A stretch of 64,000 nt of DNA, taken from positions 225,531-289,530 of the forward strand of contig DASXVN010000079.1 of the NCBI GenBank assembly GCA_036504235.1, given 5' to 3'. Source of the DNA: Zipacnadum sp036504235. GTDB taxonomy: Bacteria; Armatimonadota; Zipacnadia; Zipacnadales; Zipacnadaceae. How positions within the stretch are numbered: the first letter of the stretch is position 1; every line of letters begins with the position of its first letter. The position numbers and the translations under genes were made by a program. The notes under the pieces were generated by a model. It searched no databases. It was not told the origin of the DNA and worked only from the letters and a program-made list of their open reading frames with translations. This document shows, one piece after another, positions 31,999 to 40,423 of this stretch.

Positions 31999-32958
31999 CT
32001 ACTCCTCGCCGCACTTCTTGAGGAGCTGCTGCCATTTCCAGTCCACCCACGCCTGCATCTTGGCGCGGATGGCGGCGCCCTCCTCGCCCTTGAAGAGGTG
32101 CCGGAAGCGTCCCTGGATCTCCAGGTACTCCTCGATTGGCTTGATCTCCTTGGGCTTGTAGGTCAGCTTGTACGCGCCGTCCATGACCTCGTACAGCGGC
32201 CACAGGCAGCAGTCCGAGGCGGCCTGGGCGATCGAGACGGTGATGTCCGAGTCGCAGATCCAGCCGAGCGGGCAGGGGGTCAGGCAGTTGATGAAGCTGG
32301 GGCCGTCGATCTCGAAGGCCTTCTCCGCCTTGCCCACCACGTCGCGCCAGCGGGCTACGCTGGTCTGGGCCACGTAGGGAATGTCGTGCGCCGCCATGAT
32401 CTCGGTAAGATCCTTGCGGTGCGCGGTCTTGCCCGCCACGGCCTTGCCCGCCGGGCTGGTGGTGGTGTGGGCGCCAAAGGGCGTCGCCCCGGAGCGCTGC
32501 ACGCCGGTGTTCATGTACGCCTCGTTATTCAGGCAGACATACAGGAACTGGTGGCCGCGCTCAGCGGCTCCGGACAGGGACTGGATGCCGATGTCGTAGG
32601 TCGCACCGTCGCCGGCGAAGGCCACGAACTTGTAGTTGGCGTCCGGGTCCACGAAGTCCGGGATGGGCATCCCCTTGGCCTGCTTGGCCTTGTACGACTT
32701 GTACATGGCCTCCACGCCGGACACGGTCGCGCCGGCGTTCTCAAAGGCGATGTGCAGCCAGGGCACCGCCCACGCGGTGTAGGGGAAGATGGTCGTCGAG
32801 ACCTCGGTGCAGCCGGTCGCGGACACGACTACCACCGGGTCCTCGGTTCCCATCAGGATCTGGCGCACCGCGATCGGTTCGCCGCAGCCGGGGCACAGCC
32901 GGTGTCCCGCCGTAAGTCGCACCTCGCTGGTCGCAAGTTGCTTGAGAGTCTTGGGCAT
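31999..32958 (-). CDS. porB: Pyruvate:ferredoxin oxidoreductase beta subunit
   Basis: A 319-residue TPP-binding subunit of the four-subunit 2-oxoacid:ferredoxin oxidoreductase, most like pyruvate synthase. The [4Fe-4S]-ligand start LCPGCGEP, ATGCTEV and the later NCLTPCPLGW are present; the TPP/Mg site is GDGATYDIG followed by NNEAYMNTG. TPFGAHTTTSPAGK is typical of PorB. It is the last gene of the por operon, but a beta-barrel gene separates it from porA. It ends at a strong terminator. Confidence 0.92.
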   Translation of the reverse strand: MPKTLKQLATSEVRLTAGHRLCPGCGEPIAVRQILMGTEDPVVVVSATGCTEVSTTIFPYTAWAVPWLHIAFENAGATVSGVEAMYKSYKAKQAKGMPIPDFVDPDANYKFVAFAGDGATYDIGIQSLSGAAERGHQFLYVCLNNEAYMNTGVQRSGATPFGAHTTTSPAGKAVAGKTAHRKDLTEIMAAHDIPYVAQTSVARWRDVVGKAEKAFEIDGPSFINCLTPCPLGWICDSDITVSIAQAASDCCLWPLYEVMDGAYKLTYKPKEIKPIEEYLEIQGRFRHLFKGEEGAAIRAKMQAWVDWKWQQLLKKCGEE

Positions 32959-33050
32959 TACAGAGCCTCCTATGATCAGGCCGCTTCAGCGGCCTCAGTT
33001 TGCGCGAAGAGCAGGGAGGACGCGCCGCGTCCTCCACGCTCGGGTGCCGC

Positions 33051-34055
33051 CTAGAACTCGTATGACGCCGTCGTCACATACTGGCGGCCATCTACTATGT
33101 TGACGGGGTCTGCAAGCTGGGCCCGCAGGCGCCAGTCGGCAGCGGGCAGGTTGAGCGTGGCGAAGTCAAAGCGCCACTTGTCCTGCGTGTAGCCGACACC
33201 CATCGTGAAGGTGTCCCCGAGGCCGTTCTGGCGGCCCCAGTTGGCGTCCCCGGCGCGCAGCGTCCACTTGTCCGTGGCGCGCCACTCGACCCCGGCGTTG
33301 AGCACGGCGTCGTCGCTGTTGCCGAGGTCCCGGTAGTCGGCGTTGACGGTCAGCGTCGGGATTACCGGCACGGACACGCCCACGTTGTACTTGATGTTGC
33401 CGGTGTTGGCCAGCAGGTCCTCCACCACGAAGCCGACCTTGATCGGCGTGGTCTTCGGCTGCGGGAACCGGAACTGGAACCCCAGGTTCAGCTCGTTGGT
33501 CTGCACGCCGAGCGGCAGCCTGAAGGCGGCCGACACCAGCCTCTGCGAGTAGTCTTCGGCGGTCTTGGTGTGCGACCAGGAGGCGCCCCAGGCCCAGTTG
33601 GTGTAGTAGTAGTTGTGACCGTACCCCAGGCTGAAAGACTCCACCTTCGAGCCATACGGCGAGAGCAGGTCGGACTGGTCAAAGCCCCGCCAGCTAACCG
33701 CGAAGCCGTGCTTCTTGTGCACTTCGTCCACGATGTAGGCCCCGAGGTTGGTCGAGACCAGGCTCATGCTGCTGTCGATGGAGCCGGTGACCTGCGCCTG
33801 GCCGAAGACCAGTTTATTGTCCAGCTCGCCGGGCTTCTGGTAGTAGTCCGGGCCCAGCGGGCTCGGCTTGATGTTCATGGTCCCCAGGTTGGCGGGGTTA
33901 TAGTCTACGGCGCCCGCGTCATCGGAAACGGCGATCCCGGTGTTGCCCATGCCCAGGTAGCGGGCGGTGCCCGGCGACGACAGAGCTTGCGCCTGCGCCA
34001 GAACGACGGTGGCCAGCAGCGCCACGATCATGATCGGTACGAGTATTCGCTTCAT
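33051..34055 (-). CDS. Outer-membrane beta-barrel-like protein (PorV/UPF0164-like) inside the por operon
   Basis: A 334-residue exported protein. A signal peptide (residues 1 to about 22, ending AQAQA) is followed by SSPGTARYLGMGNTGIAVSDDAGAVDYNPANLG, the hallmark start of PorV/FadL-like barrels. Alternating amphipathic strands fill the remainder, and the final residue is Phe (TASYEF), the usual signal for insertion by the BAM complex. This implies a diderm envelope. It has no metabolic link to the flanking oxidoreductase genes; the name coincidence por/Por is accidental. Spacing of 60-90 bp on both sides is compatible with co-transcription. Confidence 0.75.
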   Translation of the reverse strand: MKRILVPIMIVALLATVVLAQAQALSSPGTARYLGMGNTGIAVSDDAGAVDYNPANLGTMNIKPSPLGPDYYQKPGELDNKLVFGQAQVTGSIDSSMSLVSTNLGAYIVDEVHKKHGFAVSWRGFDQSDLLSPYGSKVESFSLGYGHNYYYTNWAWGASWSHTKTAEDYSQRLVSAAFRLPLGVQTNELNLGFQFRFPQPKTTPIKVGFVVEDLLANTGNIKYNVGVSVPVIPTLTVNADYRDLGNSDDAVLNAGVEWRATDKWTLRAGDANWGRQNGLGDTFTMGVGYTQDKWRFDFATLNLPAADWRLRAQLADPVNIVDGRQYVTTASYEF

Positions 34056-34115
34056 TGTTGGTTATCCCTCACCTTTTGCGGTTATGTTTGCGTGTTATCG
34101 CGGCGGCCGGCGGCG

Positions 34116-35297
34116 CTACTCGCGCACGCCGAGGTATTTCACGGGCTGGGCGGGCTGGCCGGCGGCAGCCACCGCGGGCAGCTCCCCGAACACCTGGACG
34201 AACTGGTCCGGGGTGATCTCCCGGCCCCCGAGCCCGTAGAGGATATCCACGGCCGGCACCAGTTGTCCGGCGCTGTACAGGGCGGAGGTGACCTCCGAAT
34301 ACAGCGGGTGGACGGCCGCGCCGTAGGAGGCCGCGCGGTCGAAGATCGCGATAGCCTTCTTCCCGGCCAGGGCCGCGGCGATTTCCGCGGCGGGGAAGGG
34401 CCGGTAGGCGCGGATCTTGAGCAGCCCGGCCTTCACGCCGTCGGCCCGCAGGGCCTCCACGGCGTCCTTGGCCACGCCACAGGCGGAGCCCAGGGCGACC
34501 ACGGCGTACTCGGCGTCCTCCAGCATGAACTCCTCGAGCAGGCCGTACTCGCGGCCAAACGCGGCGCCGAATTCCTTGCCGACCTTGGTGATGGTCTCCA
34601 GGGCGGGCGCGTAGGCGTCGAGCTGGCTGTGCTTGTGCTCGAAGTAGTAGTCCTGCAGGTCCAGCGGACCCACGCTGATCGGCTTGTGCAGGTCCAGCAG
34701 CGGGTTGACGGCCGGGTAGGGGCCGACGAAAGCCTTGACCGCCGCGTCGTCCTCCACCTGCAGCACCTCGTACGAGTGGCTCACGAAGAAGCCGTCAATG
34801 CAGTTCATGACCGGCAGCCGCACGCCCAGGTCCTCGCCGATGCGGGTGGCCTGGATCAGGTTGTCGTAGCCCTCCTGCACGTTCTCGCCGAAGATCTGGA
34901 TCCAGCCGCAGTCCCGCGCCCCGTAGGAGTCGGAGTGGTCGCAGTGGATGTTGATGTTGCCCGAAAGCGCGCGGTTGACCACGGTCAGGATGACCGGGGC
35001 GCGCAGCGAGGAAGTGATGAACAGAATCTCCCACATCAGGGCCAGGCCCTGCGAGGAAGTGGCGTTCATCACCCGCCCGCCGGCTACGGAAGCCGCGGTG
35101 CAGGCGCTCATGGCCGAGTGTTCGCTCTCGACGGCCACGAAGTTGGTATCCACCAGGCCGTTGGCGACGAAGGTGGAGAAGGTCTGTACGACTTCGGTCG
35201 AGGGGGTAATCGGGTAGGCCGCCACGACGTCAGGATTGATCTGACGCATGGCTTCCGCAATCGCGTGATTCCCCTCCATGGGTTTAATTTCAGGCAT
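34116..35297 (-). CDS. porA: Pyruvate:ferredoxin oxidoreductase alpha subunit
   Basis: A 393-residue alpha subunit that binds the TPP pyrimidine and oxoacid. Signatures are AAYPITPSTEVVQTFS near residue 27, the TPP-activating Glu in VAVESEHSAMS, ATSSQGLALMWE and HCDHSDSYGARDCGWIQIF, which is the pyruvate-specific form. The C-terminal transketolase-like domain has GLLKIRAYRPFP. RBS GAGGAG precedes the start. It follows porD by 58 bp and is separated from porB by the barrel gene. Confidence 0.93.
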   Translation of the reverse strand: MPEIKPMEGNHAIAEAMRQINPDVVAAYPITPSTEVVQTFSTFVANGLVDTNFVAVESEHSAMSACTAASVAGGRVMNATSSQGLALMWEILFITSSLRAPVILTVVNRALSGNINIHCDHSDSYGARDCGWIQIFGENVQEGYDNLIQATRIGEDLGVRLPVMNCIDGFFVSHSYEVLQVEDDAAVKAFVGPYPAVNPLLDLHKPISVGPLDLQDYYFEHKHSQLDAYAPALETITKVGKEFGAAFGREYGLLEEFMLEDAEYAVVALGSACGVAKDAVEALRADGVKAGLLKIRAYRPFPAAEIAAALAGKKAIAIFDRAASYGAAVHPLYSEVTSALYSAGQLVPAVDILYGLGGREITPDQFVQVFGELPAVAAAGQPAQPVKYLGVRE

Positions 35298-35355
35298 TGT
35301 TACTCCTCCTCAAGGAGATGGTAAGCAGGTTGCTGGCTCGCCAGCAACACGATGG

Positions 35356-35661
35356 TTACTCGGTCTGCCCTTCCGGGCTCATGTCAATGCACTTCTTGGG
35401 GCAGACCTGGGCGCAAATGCCGCAGCCCTTGCAGTGCTCGTAGTCGAACTGCTGGCCCTTGACCGACCCCTCCACTACCGGGCAGGCGACATCGGGGCAG
35501 TAGATGAAGCAGAACATGCAATCAATGCAGTCCTCATCGCGGCGATGCGGGCGCTGCAGCCGCCAGCCGCCGGTCTGGTACTCTACGGCGTTGCCGGCCT
35601 GGGGGATAATCCCGCCCGGCTCCAGGTCCTGATACTTGGCATCGGGTGCGTAATGACTCAT
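35356..35661 (-). CDS. porD: Pyruvate:ferredoxin oxidoreductase delta subunit (2[4Fe-4S] ferredoxin)
   Basis: A 101-residue ferredoxin-like subunit that wires electrons from TPP to external ferredoxin. Two complete cluster motifs are visible: CIDCMFCFIYCP and CKGCGICAQVCP. The start overlaps the end of porG by a few bases, indicating translational coupling. Confidence 0.92.
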   Translation of the reverse strand: MSHYAPDAKYQDLEPGGIIPQAGNAVEYQTGGWRLQRPHRRDEDCIDCMFCFIYCPDVACPVVEGSVKGQQFDYEHCKGCGICAQVCPKKCIDMSPEGQTE

Positions 35662-36233
35662 GCTATTTTAACCTCCTCGTAAGCGCGCTCGACGGCCTGG
35701 TCGTTGGCATCGAGCACGGCCGCGGCCAGCTTCCCGCCCAGGGTGCGCCGGACGGCCGCCTTAGCGGCGTCCTTGGTGACGATGTCGCTGACGCGGGCCA
35801 AAGCGCCCAGCATCGGCGTGTTGGGAATCGGGCGGCCGATGGTCTCCATGGCGATGGCGGAAGCATCCACCACGCCCACCTTGACCGTCTCGGGCACGCC
35901 CAGCATCTGCTTGATCTCGGCCGCATCGCCCTTGCCGTTGATCAGGATGATGCCGTTCGCGGGAACGCCGGCGGCCACGTTCTCCGACATTACCAGGGTG
36001 CTATCCAGCACCACGACGATTTGCGGCTCTTTCACGCCGCTGCGCAGCCGGATCGGGGCATCCGAAATCCGCACATAGGACTTCATCGGCGCCCCGCGCC
36101 GCTCGGCGCCGTACTCGGGGAAAGCCTGGGCGTTATGCCCCTGCTCGGCCGCGGCGACCGCCAAAATGTAACTGGCGGTCTTGGCGCCCTGGCCCCCGCG
36201 GCCATGCCAACGCACTTCCATTACTTCTGCCAT
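35658..36233 (-). CDS. porG: Pyruvate:ferredoxin oxidoreductase gamma subunit
   Basis: A 191-residue gamma subunit. It opens with EVRWHGRGGQGAKTASYILA, the CoA-pocket signature, and has FPEYGAERRGAPM in the expected place. ATG 36233 follows AGGAGG; longer in-frame extensions upstream are not domain-supported. It is the first gene of porG-porD-porA-(barrel)-porB on the minus strand. Confidence 0.92.
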   Translation of the reverse strand: MAEVMEVRWHGRGGQGAKTASYILAVAAAEQGHNAQAFPEYGAERRGAPMKSYVRISDAPIRLRSGVKEPQIVVVLDSTLVMSENVAAGVPANGIILINGKGDAAEIKQMLGVPETVKVGVVDASAIAMETIGRPIPNTPMLGALARVSDIVTKDAAKAAVRRTLGGKLAAAVLDANDQAVERAYEEVKIA

Positions 36234-36350
36234 ACTCGGCCTCCTTAAAAGCCCGCTCCTCGGCGGGCCATGGTAACGGGACAGACGACTGAAAAAAACG
36301 ATCAGCAGCCGTCGGGTGATGGTCAAAATCTCGCTCGTGCCTCTTCTGCC

Positions 36351-36404
36351 CCTCCCCTATTTAGGGGAGGGCGGAGGCTGCGCAGCAGACTCCGGGGAGG
36401 GGTC
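36351..36404. repeat. Dispersed repeat, CCTCCCCTA/TAGGGGAGG family, copy 1
   Basis: CCTCCCCTAttTAGGGGAGG forms a hairpin, followed by GGCGGAGGCTGCGCAGCAG and a closing CCGGGGAGGGGTCC. A near-identical element is at 56087-56141. Confidence 0.65.
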
Positions 36405-36523
36405 CCTCGCTAACGACGGACCACCCCCGGCGGTGCTCGCTACCCCCGTGATCCCTTCGGGCTGCTTCTAGAAGCGGTTTCGAAACTGCCCTTCTGCACA
36501 GGAGGTGCATCGTCGGGCCGTTG

Positions 36524-36643
36524 TAGGGGCGGAAGTTCGGCGTCTGCGCCGAATCTCCGCCCGCGGCTAGTCGCTAGTCTTGTGGCTCGCGCGGGCGGAG
36601 ATTGCCCGGCAGACCGGGCAACTTCCGCCCCTACGCGGAACAC
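36524..36643. repeat. Dispersed GTAGGGGCGGAA inverted repeat
   Basis: GTAGGGGCGGAAGTT at the left and AACTTCCGCCCCTAC at the right are perfect inverted ends; inside, GGCGGAGATT mirrors AATCTCCGCC, so the whole element folds back on itself. It is the best-preserved copy of this family in the window. Confidence 0.7.
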
Positions 36644-36663
36644 AACGGTTCTGGAAATTGCGC

Positions 36664-37326
36664 CTAGTTGTACTCCGGCCGCCGCGAGGGCCCCAGCGGG
36701 CTCTTCAGCGCCTCGGTCAGCGCCGGGTCCCAGGCCGACCACAGCTCGGTGAACCGCCGGGTGTAGCTCTGGGCCATATCGGCCCGATGCATCACCAGCA
36801 GATTCTCGTCATTGTCCTGCGAGGCGGCGTGGGTCCAGTTATAGGACCCCGTAATCACGGTCGCGCCGTCCAGCACGGCAAACTTGTTGTGCATGATGTG
36901 CCGATTGCTGCTGATCCGCACCGGCACGCCCGCCTGCACCAACTCGCGCGCCACGGAGACTTTCTGCGCGGCCTGCGAGCGGTCCAAATACACCGACACC
37001 GCCGCCCCGCGCCTCTGCGCCGCAATCAACGCCGCGGCCAGATCGTGGTCGGTAAAGGTATACATAGCCACCACCGCCGACGACCGCACCGACCCCAGCG
37101 CCGCGAGGACCGCCCCCCGCGGATCATCCCGCCGCGAGAAATAGGGCTGAATATCGCCGGTCTGAGCCGTGGCCGCAGTCTGATTCCCAGTGGCACCGGC
37201 CTCTGGCCGGTGTCCGGCAGCTTCCGGCGCGGTAGCCGCCGGTGGCATCCGCAGCCCCGGCAAAGCCAGCCCCAGCAGCACCACAGCGACGACCAGCACA
37301 ATGAGCGACAGAAGGTGACGACGCAT
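36664..37326 (-). CDS. Exported PLD-family (HKD) protein, probably nuclease or phospholipase
   Basis: A ~220-residue protein with an N-terminal membrane anchor or signal (LLSLIVLVVAVVLLGLALPG) and one phospholipase D domain. The single HKD motif is HNKFAVLDG followed by TGSYNWT, as in Nuc-type endonucleases that act as dimers. The linker after the anchor contains GHRPEAGATG, encoded by a copy of the dispersed GGCACCGG(C)..GCCGGTG palindrome, so a repeat has been absorbed into coding sequence. ATG 37326 is used; a GTG at 37341 is possible. Confidence 0.75.
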   Translation of the reverse strand: MRRHLLSLIVLVVAVVLLGLALPGLRMPPAATAPEAAGHRPEAGATGNQTAATAQTGDIQPYFSRRDDPRGAVLAALGSVRSSAVVAMYTFTDHDLAAALIAAQRRGAAVSVYLDRSQAAQKVSVARELVQAGVPVRISSNRHIMHNKFAVLDGATVITGSYNWTHAASQDNDENLLVMHRADMAQSYTRRFTELWSAWDPALTEALKSPLGPSRRPEYN

Positions 37327-37345
37327 AGTTTGCTCAGCCACCGAT

Positions 37346-37431
37346 CTCGGGCGAGACGCCCGAGCTACCGGGAAAGGGCCTCCGCTCCGAACTCCCCCTC
37401 TCCTGCAAGGAGAGGGGGCAGGGGGGTGAGG
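37346..37431. repeat. Two small palindromes between the PLD gene and recR
   Basis: CTCGGGCGaGACGCCCGAG lies at about 37347-37366, followed by a CTCTCCTgcaAGGAGAG element at 37392-37431. Relatives of the second are at 38146-38182 and 51112-51146. Confidence 0.55.
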
Positions 37432-37440
37432 CCCCCTTGC

Positions 37441-38049
37441 CTACATAACCGTCCGCCCTCTAAGCGCCCGCGCCAGCGTCACCTGATCGGCGTAATCCAG
37501 GTCCGCGCCTACCGGCAGGCCCAGGGCGATGCGGGTCAGGCGCGGCGGCGGCGTTAGTTCCTGGGCCAGGAGCTGGCGCAGGTACTCGGCGGTGGCGTCG
37601 CCCTCGACGGTCGGGGAGGTGGCCAGGATGACCTCCTCCACGGCGTCGCGGCGGGCCCGCTCCAGCAGTTCAGCAATCCGCAAATCGCCGGGGCCCACGC
37701 CCGACAGCGGCGACAGCGCCCCGCCCAAAACATGGTAATAACCGTGGTACTCGCCGGCGCGCTCGAGGGCCATCAGGTCCGGGGCCGACTCGACCACACA
37801 CAAGAGACGCCGGTCCCGCGAGGGATCGGCGCACACCGGACAGAGCCGCGCGGCGGCGTAGTTGAAGCACTCCTCGCAGGGCGAAATGCCCTCATGCAGC
37901 CGGGCCAGCGTCTCAGCCAGCACCTGCGCCCGCGGCGCAGGCTGCCCCAGCATAAACAAGGCCAAGCGCTGAGCGCTCTTCGGCCCAATTCCCGGCAGGC
38001 GCTCCAATTCCTCTATAACGCGCTCCAGAGGAGCGGGGTAGCGCAGCAT
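37441..38049 (-). CDS. recR: Recombination mediator RecR
   Basis: A 202-residue DNA-clamp protein that acts with RecF/RecO to load RecA on gaps. The helix-hairpin-helix is LERLPGIGPKSAQRLALFML, the zinc finger CEECFNYAAARLCPVC, and the Toprim domain holds VVESAPDLMALERAGEYHGYY. Length is standard. It is the last gene of the classical dnaX-ebfC-recR arrangement. Confidence 0.95.
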   Translation of the reverse strand: MLRYPAPLERVIEELERLPGIGPKSAQRLALFMLGQPAPRAQVLAETLARLHEGISPCEECFNYAAARLCPVCADPSRDRRLLCVVESAPDLMALERAGEYHGYYHVLGGALSPLSGVGPGDLRIAELLERARRDAVEEVILATSPTVEGDATAEYLRQLLAQELTPPPRLTRIALGLPVGADLDYADQVTLARALRGRTVM

Positions 38050-38062
38050 GATATACCTCGGG

Positions 38063-38182
38063 TAGGACGGGCGTCTCGCCGGTCAGCCGTCGCCGTACTG
38101 TAGGGCGGGGGCTACGTCCCCCGCCGGCCGTTAGCCGTTGCCTTACTCCCCTCTCCCGCAGGGAGAGGGGCCGGGGGTAAGG
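38063..38182. repeat. Cluster of three dispersed palindromes
   Basis: In order: GACGGGCGTCTCGCCGGTC (about 38066-38084), TAGGGCGGGGGC plus GTCCCCCGCC (38101-38125), and CTCTCCCgcaGGGAGAG (38146-38182). The same kinds recur at 40297-40321, 50988-51049 and 51112-51146. Confidence 0.6.
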
Positions 38183-38213
38183 CTCCCGCCGTTGCCGTTA
38201 GCCTTTGTCGTCC

Positions 38214-38543
38214 CTAGAAAATGTCCGGCAGATCCACGCCCATCCCCGCCAGCGGCGTGGCGGAGACCAGCTTCTCGCGCTTCATCGCCGAGACGCGGGC
38301 CAGGGCGTCGCGCATGGCGGCGGTGATCAGGTCCTCGAGCAACTCGCGGTCGTTTTGCTCCAACAGGCTGGGCTCCAGCAACACGCGCAGCACCTCGCCG
38401 GTGCCGGTGATGGCGATTTTGACGGCTCCGCCGCCGGCGGAACCCTCGATCTCGACGCGGGACAATTCCTCCAGGGCTTCCACGATCTGGGTCTGGAAGT
38501 TCTCCACCTGGCTGGCAATCAACGCTTGGAAGGGATTTCTCAT
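38214..38543 (-). CDS. ebfC: YbaB/EbfC nucleoid-associated protein
   Basis: A 109-residue DNA-binding protein of the YbaB/EbfC family, which binds DNA as a tweezer-like dimer. The long first helix (FQALIASQVENFQTQIVEALEELSR), strand VKIAITGTGEVLRVLLEPSLL and second helix LEDLITAAMRDALARVSAMKREKL follow the family layout. It lies 2 bp after the dnaX stop and 164 bp before recR. Confidence 0.9.
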   Translation of the reverse strand: MRNPFQALIASQVENFQTQIVEALEELSRVEIEGSAGGGAVKIAITGTGEVLRVLLEPSLLEQNDRELLEDLITAAMRDALARVSAMKREKLVSATPLAGMGVDLPDIF

Positions 38544-38545
38544 AG

Positions 38546-40270
38546 TTACCTTTCGGGCACGATTCGGCTACCCGGGAACAGCTCCAGGGTCTCGTTCACG
38601 GCGTTCTCAATCGCCTCGCCCGGCGCGATCGGCGGGGCCGGGGGACAGGGGCTCTCCTCGGCGGCCACGGTCTCCTCGCCGGACGGCTGACTGGCCGCCA
38701 CAGGAGGCGTCGGGTCGGCGGGGGGCGCGCTACCGGTCGGCGGCGGGGCCTGATCCCCTTGCAGGCAGGCGATGGTCACCGCTTGGCCGAGCAGCCGGGA
38801 GAGCGCTTCCTCGATGGTCTTTTTGTAGTCGCTACGGGTCTTATTGTAGTGGAAAGTGCTGCGGGAGGGAAACAGCAGACAGATTTCGGTGCCGCGCACC
38901 TCGGAAGGCCGCGCCTCGGCGGCCACGGCCCAGGCGGCGGGATGCTTCATCCGCTTGAGTTCGTCACCCAGCGCCCCGGAGTCGTTGCCGCTCCCCCACA
39001 CGGACAGCACTGCGCCCAGCGTCAGCGGACCGTCCACCGCGACCGGTGCCGGCGCAGGACGCACCCGCTCCTCCACCGGCGTCCGCGGCGGCTCGACGGG
39101 AGCTGGCGGCGGAGTCGGCGCGAGTGGCGCAGGCGACTCCACCTGAGCCGTCGGTGCGGGCTCCCCGACCGGCGCGGGGGGAGTATGCCCCTCCGCGGCC
39201 TCGGCGAGGGCCAACTCCACGGTCAGAATCTCTTGCCCCCCCTGGCGCAGGCGATCTTGCGCGCCGGAGAGCGTATTGATGGTATCCAGCAGCCGCCGCC
39301 GCCCCAGGGACTTGGCCAGATCGCGCGCGGTTTGCAGCTTCTCGGGGCTGCCCTGCGACCAGGCCGGCGGCTCCGAGCCCAGGCCCAGCCGCAGCAAATC
39401 GCCGCAGAAGGCCGTCAGGTCCTTGAGGTATTGCCCCAGGTCCTTGCCCCCGGCGACCAGTTCATCCACCAGACGAAACAGACCCGCCAGGTCCGCGGCG
39501 GCGACCAGCCCGACGCTGCGCTCCAGCAGCTCCTGCTGGGTCAGCCCCAGCACGGCGGCGACCGTCTCGCGGTCAATCGGCCCCTCGGCGTACGCCACCA
39601 CGCGGTCGAAGATGCTCTCCGCGTCGCGCATGGCCCCCCCGGCGGCCTCGGCCACCGTCCACAGCGAGCCCTCGTCCACCTCCACGCCCTCGCGCCCCGC
39701 GATGGCCCGCAGCGCCTCCACGATGGCCACGGTCGGGATGGCGCGGAAGTCAAAGCGCTGGCAGCGGCTCACGATGGTCGGCGGAAACTTGTGCGCCTCG
39801 GTGGTGGCCAGGATAAAAACCACATAGCTGGGCGGCTCCTCCAGCGTCTTGAGCAGCGCGTTGCTGGCGGCGTTGGAGAGCATGTGCGCCTCGTCGAGGA
39901 TGTAGACCTTAAAGCGCCCCTCGGCGGGCGAGTACTTCACTTTCTCGCACAGTTCGCGGATATCTTCCACGCTGTTGTGCGAGGCGGCGTCCATCTCAAA
40001 AACATCAATAAACCGCCCGTCCTGAATGCCGACGCAAGCGCTGCACACGCCGCAAGGCTCCGCGGTCGGCCCGTTCTCGCAGTTCAGGGCCTTAGCCAGC
40101 ACGCGCGCCGTAGAGGTCTTCCCGGTCCCCCGGGGCCCGGCAAACAGATAGGCATGGTGAATCCGACCCTGCGCCACAGCATTACGCAGTGTCTGGGAGA
40201 CATGCTCCTGGCCCACGACCTCGCTAAAGGTCTGGGGCCGATATTTTAGCGCGAACGGTTTGTAGGACAT
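38546..40270 (-). CDS. dnaX: DNA polymerase III subunit gamma/tau
   Basis: A 574-residue clamp-loader ATPase. ALKYRPQTFSEVVGQEHV opens the protein; Walker A is GPRGTGKT (45-52), the zinc module C64-x8-C73-x2-C76-x2-C79, Walker B/DEAH-like DEAHML, and sensor 1 ATTEAHK. A proline-rich linker (about 395-440) leads to a C-terminal tau-type domain. No A-rich slippery sequence for programmed frameshifting is seen. ATG 40270 begins the conserved MSYKPFALKYRP; the frame is open upstream but through repeat DNA. Confidence 0.95.
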   Translation of the reverse strand: MSYKPFALKYRPQTFSEVVGQEHVSQTLRNAVAQGRIHHAYLFAGPRGTGKTSTARVLAKALNCENGPTAEPCGVCSACVGIQDGRFIDVFEMDAASHNSVEDIRELCEKVKYSPAEGRFKVYILDEAHMLSNAASNALLKTLEEPPSYVVFILATTEAHKFPPTIVSRCQRFDFRAIPTVAIVEALRAIAGREGVEVDEGSLWTVAEAAGGAMRDAESIFDRVVAYAEGPIDRETVAAVLGLTQQELLERSVGLVAAADLAGLFRLVDELVAGGKDLGQYLKDLTAFCGDLLRLGLGSEPPAWSQGSPEKLQTARDLAKSLGRRRLLDTINTLSGAQDRLRQGGQEILTVELALAEAAEGHTPPAPVGEPAPTAQVESPAPLAPTPPPAPVEPPRTPVEERVRPAPAPVAVDGPLTLGAVLSVWGSGNDSGALGDELKRMKHPAAWAVAAEARPSEVRGTEICLLFPSRSTFHYNKTRSDYKKTIEEALSRLLGQAVTIACLQGDQAPPPTGSAPPADPTPPVAASQPSGEETVAAEESPCPPAPPIAPGEAIENAVNETLELFPGSRIVPER

Positions 40271-40296
40271 GAAATTGTAGGGCACGGTGCCGTTTG

Positions 40297-40371
40297 TAGG
40301 GCGGGGGCTACGTCCCCCGCCGTCCGGGCCGTTTCCCTGTAGGGGTGGCTTGCGCGTAGCGCCAGCCACCC
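40297..40371. repeat. Two dispersed palindromes upstream of dnaX
   Basis: TAGGGCGGGGGC..GTCCCCCGCC at 40297-40321 matches copies at 38101 and 50988. At 40340-40371, GTAGGGGTGGCT is followed by AGCCACCC, a relative of the GTAGGGGCGG family. Confidence 0.6.
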
Positions 40372-40423
40372 GTTCGCTGACAGTCATCAAACGTCAGGGG
40401 TCCGCCAAGGCGCAGACGGGGCG

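Larger units (their letters stand above)
36234..36663. other. Gene-free 430-bp gap made mostly of dispersed repeats
   Basis: No coding region is supported. It holds two repeat elements listed separately (36351-36404 and 36524-36643). A TTGACC on the minus strand near 36327 could be a -35 for the por operon, but no good -10 follows. Confidence 0.5.

Noticed and set aside
33051..34055. Ferredoxin oxidoreductase subunit on the basis of position
   Set aside because: Sequence is an exported beta-barrel with terminal Phe; no Fe-S or TPP motif.
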